Source of the DNA: Dunaliella salina
Taxonomy: Eukaryota > Chlorophyta > Chlorophyceae > Chlamydomonadales > Dunaliellaceae
DNA: 14,187 nt
Direction: 5' to 3'
NCBI GenBank assembly: GCA_002284615.2
Contig: MU069637.1
Location: forward strand, 319,307-333,493
Of the stretch, positions 9,012 to 14,187 are shown in pieces; the stretch's first letter is position 1, and each line of letters starts with the position of its first letter. The position numbers and the translations under genes were made by a program. The notes beneath the pieces were generated by a model. The model was not told the DNA's origin. It saw only the letters and a list, made by a program, of their open reading frames with translations, and made no database searches.

Positions 9012-9283
9012 CTGCACAAAAAATCTGAAGGGCCTTGGACCCACTTATACAACAAATAGAGCAGAGCTAGCTGCATTTCTGGTAGCTCTACAGCAAGGAC
9101 ACACTTCAATTGCAACTGACAGTTCTTCAGCACTGGATCAGATTATGAATTAGATCCCCAAACCAATGGATATGTACACCCACTTACATGAACCACCCTA
9201 CTCAAACAAATGATACATCACATCTGTGCATTAGAGGGCCCTTTGCACTTCTATTGAGTAAAATCACGCAGTGGCATCCTTGG
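9012..9283 (+). pseudogene. RNase H domain relic of a non-LTR retrotransposon
   Basis: RNase H removes the RNA strand of RNA:DNA hybrids during element replication. The frame containing KGLGPTYTTNRAELAA (9027-9074) shows the conserved glutamate of the NRAELAA motif; about 50 bases on, IATDSSSALDQI carries the second catalytic aspartate. A TAG follows at 9150. The reading then continues in broken form: PMDMYTHLHEP in one frame, LLKQMIHHICALEGPLHFY in another, a stop, and VKSRSGILG, the usual run-up to the last catalytic Asp motif. There are at least one frameshift and two stops. The first catalytic Asp segment is not seen. It ends abruptly at the 52-bp repeat. Family assignment is confident; clade assignment is inference. 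Confidence 0.75.
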
Positions 9284-9333
9284 TAAGGTAAGGTTACATG
9301 CTATATCCGCCTTCAAGGGCAGCTGAGCGGAAA
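9282..9333 (+). repeat. 52-bp dispersed repeat, copy 2
   Basis: Second copy of the repeat at 4171-4222, 51 of 52 bases identical. It lies directly after the VKSRSGILG codons of an RNase H relic, where Asn-Glu-Gly-Ala-Asp codons would be expected next; those occur about 125 bp further on. It therefore appears to sit at a break in a retrotransposon copy, either as an insertion or at a junction of two copies. Confidence 0.8.
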
Positions 9334-9370
9334 CACAGAGGTCTGTAACCAGACTAGACTAGGAAATTGA

Positions 9371-10030
9371 ATGCATTGCTCAAAACTCAGGCACAGCATT
9401 TCAAGTAATGAAGGTGCAGATGCTCTTGCACTTCAAGCAGCTATGCTGCCTAATGAAGCTGACACCGCACTCAACCAGGCAGAGGCTCCTTTCTTTCATC
9501 TCTATTGGCTAGCTGCACTTGTCAAAACCCACAGCTCTCGCACAGAATACTGGCCCCTGTCAAACCTCCAAGACAAATTGAAACAAGTCATGCATGAAAA
9601 GCACAAATTGAGAACAGCAAACCTCAGCACTTATGTCCAATACCCACCCCACTGCAAATTGCAAAATCAGTCATGCTTTCTGGCAAGTGAAAGCTGTCAC
9701 CCTAAAAGAGCAGACCAATGTCATCAAGTATCGAACAGACACCCTATAAAATGGTGTGCCAGATTCTTCAATAACCACCCTGGGCCCGCTCTCGTCCCCC
9801 TGTGTGGTGCATCAGATAGCACCAACCATGGCCTACTCCGTTGCACACATCCACAAATAGATGAAAAGAACATTGACCAACTCCATCAAGCACTTGGTAT
9901 TTGTGGTAGAGCAATAGGGGGTGTCATAAAGCTTTTTGGGGGGTTATTCTTCAGGAAACTGTACAGGTGTAGCATGCATATATGGCTAGCAAAAGCCATT
10001 CGTAAAATCCCGGGGTCTGCCTTTTCATAA
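9371..10030 (+). pseudogene. Non-LTR retrotransposon family B: end of RNase H and CCHC knuckle
   Basis: Open for 219 codons, but only residues 5-180 are element-derived. KLRHSISSNEGADALA (residues 5-20) is the RNase H C-terminal motif with catalytic Asp17. A linker with LSNLQDKLKQVMHEKHKL follows. Then PLCGASDSTNHGLLRC gives C145-X7-H153-X4-C158, the zinc knuckle that precedes the restriction-like endonuclease in R2/Dualen-type elements; the expected first cysteine, at residue 142, is Val. HQALGICGRAI is the last recognisable segment (to about 9910). From GGVIKLFGG onward the sequence is foreign and includes the left flanking repeat of the SINE-like element. The ATG at 9371 is not a natural start, since the domain begins upstream. 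Compared with 9012-9283, the run-up to the Asp motif is present twice, so these may be two overlapping copies. Confidence 0.75.
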
Positions 10031-10038
10031 GTGTTACA
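9911..10038 (+). other. Insert start and left 32-bp flanking repeat
   Basis: After the last family B codon match the sequence turns G-rich (TTTTTTGGGGGG-like) and unrelated. At 10007-10038 lies a 32-bp string (ATCCCGGGGTCTGCC onward, ending GTGTTACA) that recurs at 10307-10338 with 29 of 32 bases identical, exactly 300 bp away. Confidence 0.7.
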
Positions 10039-10306
10039 TTGGTAGCGAAGCCAATCCAGGGCCACCCATGATTTCGCAATCATGAGGTCCCTGATTCGAT
10101 CCTGGAAAATGCACTGTGATAAAAGTGGAAGTCTTCCCCGAAGGTTACATTGGTACGTCCAATTAACCAGTGACTTCGTTCTGAGATTAACATGTAAAAA
10201 TCCTGTAGGATTTTAGTTGAGGTTGTGTTAAACTCACGAAAACGCGAGCTCAGGAGGGTGGGGAGGAATGTAACAGTTATATAAGCTTACAACAGCCCTG
10301 TGCTAC
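10039..10306 (+). mobile_element. tRNA-derived SINE-like element
   Basis: 268 bp between the two 32-bp direct repeats. The head resembles a tRNA: TAGCGAAG (10043-10050) fits the A box TRGCNNAG, and GATTCGATCC (10093-10102), within AGGTCCCTGATTCGATCCTGG-like sequence, fits the B box except for one missing base. The 43-bp spacing is right for RNA polymerase III internal promoters. Between them CATGA/TCATG can form an anticodon-like stem with an 8-nt loop containing TCGCA, so it is not a functional tRNA. The body carries a perfect hairpin AAAATCCT-GT-AGGATTTT (10197-10214). The flanking repeats could be a long target-site duplication. No poly(A) end is present, so a tandem duplication remains possible. 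Confidence 0.6.
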
Positions 10307-10338
10307 ATCCCGGGCTCTGCCTTTTCACGAGTGTTACA
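10307..10338 (+). repeat. Right 32-bp flanking repeat of the SINE-like element
   Basis: Differs from 10007-10038 only by G/C, T/C and A/G at three positions. Target-site duplications of retroposed elements are usually 7-20 bp, so 32 bp is long. The repeat might include a little element sequence. Confidence 0.8.
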
Positions 10339-10349
10339 ATAAGGCCCCC

Positions 10350-10455
10350 CCTGGCCACGCTTCTCCCAAAACTTTTTTTACAATCATGTTCTATGATTAA
10401 AAAGACCTGTGGTTGTCCCTGTCAAAAAAGTTGTGGGGGAAAAGTTGGCTTGGTT
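10350..10455. repeat. Imperfect ~28-bp inverted repeats (hairpin)
   Basis: The left arm at 10353-10381 (GGCCACGCTTCTCCCAAAAC followed by a T run) matches, complemented, the right arm at 10421-10450 (AAAAAAGTTGTGGGGGAAAA followed by GTTGGCT), about 70% with one gap. A smaller stem AATCAT/ATGATT lies inside at 10382-10397. It may be a small foldback element or decayed MITE; no target duplication was seen. Confidence 0.45.
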
Positions 10456-11089
10456 TGTGAGCTAAGGTGCTAAGCAAGGGGAAAAGGGGGCAATGTGGTG
10501 AAAAATGGGAATTTTTACCCTACCCCATTTCGTCAAATTTACCCTCGGGTATGCAGCAGTATTGTAGCAGACACCATTGCAAAAAAAAATGGAGTCAATC
10601 AGTGGTCTGGCTGGGTCAGGGTGGGCAAGAATGTTTAGGGGGGTAGGTAGACCTCTAGGCACCTATCTCTGTTTTCACTGAAGGAGCGCTTCCCGTGAGC
10701 CTTTTTCCACGTCTCCTTTCATATGACATATTTTTTTATAATCAGGCCTACGTTCAAAATGGGGTCGAAATTCCGAGATTTCTCAGATCTCCTGCCAAAC
10801 TTTGATCTGGCATAGATCACCTTTGACGATCAAATTCCAGAATAAAAACCATGTCTGACGGAACTAGGAATCCGGTGATATGCTTGTATTTTGGAATTCG
10901 ACCTCCAAGGTGGTCAAACGTCCACACATCTGTGACACCCCTCTGGTGAAGCAATCGGCAAAGGAGACCTTGGATCCTGTATCGTCTGTATGGATGCATG
11001 TAATGCAGAGGTGCTCTATTCCTTGGAGCTGAGAATATTTAACAGTGTTTAACAAAACATTCCACATCGGTTGTTTCCATCTGGACAGC
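10456..11089. other. Insert sequence with unidentified minus-strand frames
   Basis: Continues the material interrupting family B. The minus strand has two overlapping frames (10999-10817 and 11067-10864) of reasonable composition, for example DDTGSKVSFADCFTRGVSQM in the second. They are mutually shadowing and I recognise neither. A third minus frame at 10462-10662 overlaps ordinary AT- and purine-rich sequence. Confidence 0.35.
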
Positions 11090-11491
11090 CACCAAATTCA
11101 CAGCTCAGTCGCCCTGATCCCTCACGGCATTATAGTCCAACCCCTTGAAGGCCGAGACTCCTTACAAACTAAAACTCTCCAAGGCAGGCACTGCAACAAC
11201 AGAGTCGCACTACACATCATACTCATTGGAGTCGCTGGAACTGTTCACAACCCATACACAATTGATCTCCTTTGCAAACTTGGCCTAACTAAAGGAAAAG
11301 CACACACAACTAAACTTCACTATCATGCCGTTCAGACCTTAACAAAAATCCATAGCTTTCTTAAACATGCTACTCAGTTCAACAGCGGAAGCAATGGACG
11401 TTTGGGGGAGGAGGCTCCAGGACAGACTGCTTATAGGAGAGCACGGCGTACCACTGGACGGATGGCCAACAACCCACCAGACCCACATTAG
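11090..11491 (+). pseudogene. Retrotransposon family B: endonuclease C-terminal region
   Basis: The frame is open from 11045; element-like sequence starts at about 11090. IPHGIIVQPLEGR (around 11117) corresponds to the PD motif of a PD-(D/E)XK endonuclease with His in place of the catalytic Asp. The segment that should carry ExK is missing, and the frame passes directly to VALHIILIGVAGTVHNPYTI and LHYHAVQTLTKI. These match LIGVGGTIHTEHTL-type and LHAHSVQYAHKLV segments of family A (13270-13430). It ends NNPPDPH-TAG at 11491, the same terminus as family A (NPTDPH). The product would be nonfunctional as an endonuclease. It is probably the continuation of the element at 9371-9910, with about 1.0 kb of later insertions between; a second copy cannot be excluded. 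Confidence 0.7.
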
Positions 11492-11640
11492 TTTGGGCTG
11501 CCCATGGCTTTATTTTTTTGGTGAGACTCACTGTCTGTGCCAGTGCGGACAGTTGGGTCTTTCCTTAATGCACGCTGGTTGTGGCCAGCGCAAACTTTTA
11601 CTTTTTCTATACGTGGCGCATTGGCCCTAATTATTATCTT
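11492..11640 (+). mobile_element. Family B 3' untranslated tail
   Basis: Follows the NPPDPH stop directly and is shared with 7150-7245 and partly with 8318-8375. It includes the exact 27-bp string at 11552-11578 and then TTGTGGCCAGCGCAAACTTTTAC. The right edge is uncertain; similarity fades after about 11600. Non-LTR elements are recognised by their own reverse transcriptase through the 3' tail, which may explain its conservation. Confidence 0.65.
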
Positions 11641-12229
11641 TCCCTTCATTAATGTGGAGAGTGTTTTCACTGCCTGCGTACTGCAACGTACTATGAAAAA
11701 AATTAGTAGTTTCTTTCCTTTCCCTTCCTCTTTTCAAGGAGTTGGTGAAGAAAAGGGTAAAGCCTTTTGTCATTATGGTTTATGGGACAAAACGTGTGAA
11801 AAGACGGCGCATGGTGAGATGCAGGCAAGTAAGGAGCCATCTGAGAAGTCAGGTGAGAGAGTGAAAGGAGGGGACCAGCAAACAACAAGGCATATTTCTG
11901 CCAAAGATTGCAAACTTGAGGTTAAGCGCGTTTGAATACAACATGCTATTCTTCTTGCACGTCATCCTGGGCACCAGAAAGATCACACGTCGGAAGATAT
12001 TGTTATTCCAAGCCTCAAAGTGTGGGCACTAAGCCAAAATCGGGCCACGCTGCGGACAATGTGTTTGGGTAAATCCAGATAGGAATATTTGGGCAGAGTG
12101 TAAGAAGTGCATGCCACAAGCACATTTTTAATCGGGAGGGCACACCAGTGCTGATAAGTAAATATTTTGCTGTTGACATCATGTGGATGAAAATTGGGAA
12201 ATTGCCTCCAGTTTGCCAAGTGTCATAAA
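11641..12229. other. Stretch with a possible exon, otherwise unassigned
   Basis: At 11710-11739 a long pyrimidine tract ends in TTTTCAAG|G, a good 3' splice-site context, and is followed on the plus strand by an open frame to 11935 starting GVGEEKGKAFCHYGLWDKTC. Candidate donors occur at AAG|TAAGG (about 11830) and CAG|GTGAGA (about 11853). The protein is unrecognised. From 11940 to 12229 only a minus-strand frame without recognisable content is seen (11983-12219). Confidence 0.3.
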
Positions 12230-12791
12230 TTATGACTCATGGTTGGCAAAGATTTGGGAAAGAGCAAAGCCAAAACAGGCTACTACTCTTACTATCAAAA
12301 CTTATTACCGCAAGTAGATAAAAAAAAATCAGCAATGCCTTCAGAAATATGCCCAACATTTCTGTACCCATGAAGCGTACCATCTTGCAGTACCGCACAG
12401 GCACCTTCTACAGCAAAAAACATGCAGTACGTTTTAGAAGGTCAACTGATCCATCTTGTCCCCCCCCAGGCTGCAATCATTTGGACAGCGCACTACACAT
12501 GCTCTCAGGCTGCCAAAATCATATCATCTCCAGCATGAGAACTGAACGCCATAACATTGCAGGCAGAATGGTTACAAAGGCCCTCAGCAAATGCCCTGTA
12601 GGGGCAGGCCTGGTCTACACACAGGAAGCGATTTTAAGCTTGCTCAACACAACCTCCAACTCCCTACACATGCCTCAAACAGAACTTTACCTGCTTACTT
12701 CTTCCCTCGTAATCTTCCAGAGAGGAAAAGACTCAACTCCAGTCAATCAGATGCTGTTTTGATCACCCCTTTTGATGCCAAACATACTTCT

Positions 12792-13047
12792 ACCGTGCAG
12801 AAAGTATATCACCGCGCATAAATATCGTTTTTCGCCCTGCGCGGTGACTGCGTGCAACTAGAATAAATATTTACTTTGAGGGTACGCGACGGTTAAAATT
12901 AGCATTTCGGACAGCACGAGGGTAAAAGTGGTCAAAATTGCCCTTGCGCGGTCGCATAAAATAAATATTTTTAGGCCGCGCTGTTGATGCGTGGTAGCAA
13001 AACTAATTATTTTTTTGGGGTGCGGGATGAGTCCATTTCTGCACGGT
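12792..13047. mobile_element. 256-bp TIR element inserted in family A
   Basis: ACCGTGCAGAAA at 12792-12803 is exactly mirrored by TTTCTGCACGGT at 13036-13047. The insert splits the endonuclease domain of the host retrotransposon between ITPFDAKHTST and the SPTHSHHVLRSS linker. Flanks CATACTTCT (12783-12791) and CATGTTTCT (13051-13059) match 7 of 9, a possible Mutator-type 9-bp target duplication, though offset 3 bp from the right end. Inside, GCGCGG occurs four times in both orientations (12811, 12839, 12946, 12975) and ATAAATAT three times (12818, 12863, 12961). TCACCGCGCA/TGCGCGGTGA forms a perfect 10-bp stem at 12809-12847. Noncoding MITE; superfamily unresolved. Confidence 0.7.
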
Positions 13048-13286
13048 GACCATGTTTCTCCAACCCATTCCCATCACGTCTTGCGTAGCTCCTCATGGAG
13101 GACCACCAGAGCTAACCGCATGGGGCAACCCCATGAACTTTATGCGAATAAACGCCATGTGCACCTAATAGAAATCAAATTCTGTGAAGACACAAGGCCA
13201 GAGCATCAGTTGAATGCAGCAAAGCAGCAGCATGCAGACCTTTGTAAACTTATTTGCGCTAAAGCTGTTACAATTCACCCTATTCT

Positions 13287-13305
13287 CCTACACCCAAGGT
13301 GTAGG
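13287..13305. repeat. 19-bp palindrome at a frameshift
   Basis: CCTACACC-CAA-GGTGTAGG: perfect 8-bp arms with a 3-nt loop. It coincides with a 7-bp excess in the family A reading frame, since HPILL and GVGGTIH are contiguous in this domain. The palindrome therefore looks created by a small inverted duplication, such as a template-switch error or excision footprint. Confidence 0.75.
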
Positions 13306-13519
13306 TGGAACTATTCACACTGAGCATACCCTGAAGCAATTCAAACAACTAGGATTGGATCACCAGCGTGCCACGAAGCTTACTCAACAACTTCATGCCC
13401 ATTCTGTTCAATATGCCCACAAACTAGTCACCATCCGCCGCGCTCTTGAAAACAAGAATACTTCCCACAGCCAGGCTCTAGAGCCAGGTGCTTCTAGTAA
13501 CCCTACAGATCCACATTAG

Positions 13520-13712
13520 CATTCTCTTTTTCATATCTTGTGGTGGAGGGGGCACATGGCTCTTTTTTGAGCCAATGTGTCACCTTTTCTTTAATTGATG
13601 TAGGAAAATTGTCTTTGCCTACGTAGTTTTTGAGCCCCCTGGGGCGTAGTCCCTTATAGTTCACTGCAGTCAACGCCAGTCAACACTGAAAGAATAAAGC
13701 TTTGAGCCACTC
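13520..13712 (+). mobile_element. Family A 3' untranslated tail
   Basis: Follows the NPTDPH stop. It contains GAGCCCCCTGGGGC and a repeat CAGTCAACGCCAGTCAACAC, and ends about AAAGAATAAAGCTTTGAG; AATAAA (13692-13697) could act as a polyadenylation signal. It has no similarity to the family B tail. The right limit is an estimate. Confidence 0.5.
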
Positions 13713-13997
13713 AGGCCACCTCCCGTCATGAGAGTAACACCATCTGAAAGCTAATTTTGCGCTGATTCCAGATGTCCTCTGCCCTCAGCTGCTCGGTCAA
13801 GCCCCCCCTGTGGCCAAGCTGAGGTAAATCTGGAGGGAACGGGATGCACTTCCGTTTCATAATGCGCTTCAATTTCGTTTTGTCAATATTCATTGCTGCT
13901 ATCGTGGTAGAGTGTGGTCGACGCGTAACCGATAGCGATAGGTTACAGACCCTTGCAGCAGCACAGCAGAGACGGAAGTATTTGGACAGCACACGGG
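13713..13997. other. Stretch without a recognised gene
   Basis: The minus strand is open from 14157 to 13726 (143 codons) and includes GHRGGLTEQLRAEDIWNQRK, but I recognise no domain, and its upstream part overlaps the better-looking plus frame at 13998. A short GATAGCGATAGG doublet occurs at 13931-13942. Confidence 0.35.
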
Positions 13998-14187
13998 ATG
14001 AGAGGGCGCGCCCGGGCCCGTGAAAGGGCGGGTCGCAGTGCACAGCCAGACGCTCAGCATGCAGAACTGCAGGCAGCCCAACCTCAATCATTGGATGAGC
14101 CAGGCAATGCGACTCAGCAGGCAGAGGAAGCAGCGTTGGCAGCCCATCATGATGCAACTGACCCAGAGATTGCTGCTTTGAACAACC
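13998..14187 (+). CDS. Partial Ala/Gln-rich open frame running off the window
   Basis: From an ATG at 13998 the frame is open for 63 codons to the end of the window. It begins with an Arg-rich stretch (MRGRARARERAGR) and becomes Ala-, Gln- and Glu-rich, with AELQAAQPQSLDE and AEEAALAAHHDATDPEIAAL, which suggests a helical or coiled-coil region. The frame is also open a little upstream of the ATG (an in-frame stop lies near 13930), so the start could be elsewhere. Composition resembles retrotransposon gag-like or scaffold proteins but nothing diagnostic is visible. The 143-codon minus-strand frame opposite is the competing interpretation. Confidence 0.3.
   Translation, partial: MRGRARARERAGRSAQPDAQHAELQAAQPQSLDEPGNATQQAEEAALAAHHDATDPEIAALNN

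Larger units (their letters stand above)
12230..13519 (+). pseudogene. Retrotransposon family A: CCHC knuckle and endonuclease domain
   Basis: C-terminal portion of a non-LTR element polyprotein. TGYYSYYQNLLPQVDKK (from about 12273) runs into a frameshift in an A run near 12325, then MKRTILQYRTG and the zinc knuckle C37-X4-C42-X7-H50-X4-C55 (counting from 12349), then SALHMLSGCQNHIISS. A second frameshift near 12617 moves to GSDFKLAQHNLQLPTHASN. QSDAVLITPFDAK (Asp at 12750) is the PD motif with Ser for Pro; the domain is then interrupted at 12792-13047, and resumes to HVHLIEIKFCEDTRP with Glu at 13171 and Lys at 13177 as the ExK pair. A 7-bp insertion at about 13291 shifts frame before GVGGTIHTEHTL. 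It ends SSNPTDPH-TAG. It has three frameshifts plus an insertion, so it is dead. RT and RNase H parts are absent upstream. Confidence 0.8.

Noticed and set aside
9283..9405. Spliceosomal intron starting GTAAGG inside the RNase H codons
   Set aside because: No acceptor AG gives an in-frame join to Asn-Glu-Gly-Ala-Asp, and the run-up motif is present on both sides; insertion or junction is simpler.
10031..10110. Functional tRNA gene
   Set aside because: The anticodon-like loop has 8 nt, the B box lacks a base, and no 7-bp acceptor stem pairs; it fits a tRNA-derived SINE head better.
11045..11089. ATG at 11045 as the true start of the family B C-terminal protein
   Set aside because: The element's polyprotein should enter from upstream; sequence before about 11090 does not match the family, so this ATG is fortuitous.

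Overview
This window looks like repeat-rich, gene-poor eukaryotic nuclear DNA. It opens in a 79-bp GT microsatellite. It has no operon-like packing, and no complete gene could be recognised. What can be identified is mostly decayed mobile elements nested in one another, with tandem arrays and inverted repeats. The recognisable proteins are C-terminal pieces of non-LTR retrotransposons that carry an RNase H domain, a CCHC zinc knuckle and a PD-(D/E)XK (restriction-like) endonuclease. That combination is known from the Dualen/RandI group described in Chlamydomonas. This suggests a green-lineage alga with a large repeat-laden genome (from memory, similar C-termini occur in algae such as Chara or Cymbomonas), but the species cannot be fixed from sequence alone.

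Layout. 1-253: GT microsatellite and a two-copy 31-bp repeat. 420-1067: the best candidate host-gene exon, with a transit-peptide-like N-terminus and a GTGAGT donor; low confidence. 1230-4160: little recognisable content apart from a decayed ~49-bp repeat near 3350-3520. 4171-4222: first copy of a 52-bp dispersed repeat whose second copy (9282-9333) differs at one base. 4471-4910: two abutting satellites, three 43-bp units and then eight exact-length 35-bp units plus a decayed ninth. 5106-5294: a 189-bp hairpin with almost no loop. 6210-6452: a hAT-like MITE with a perfect 8-bp target-site duplication.

7130-8385 is a mosaic of 3'-tail copies of retrotransposon family B, including a ~370-bp unit present twice and an exact 27-mer that also follows the family B coding end at 11552. 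9012-11640 is one or two family B elements: RNase H, zinc knuckle and C-terminal domain. They are interrupted between about 9911 and 11090 by a tRNA-derived SINE-like element with 32-bp flanking repeats and by an imperfect hairpin. 12230-13712 is a second, diverged element (family A) whose endonuclease domain is split by a 256-bp element with perfect 12-bp terminal inverted repeats. An Ala/Gln-rich reading frame opens at 13998 and runs off the right edge.

Nothing here works together as a pathway. The logic is parasitic: autonomous retrotransposons, probably inactive here, with short non-autonomous elements inserted in and around them.
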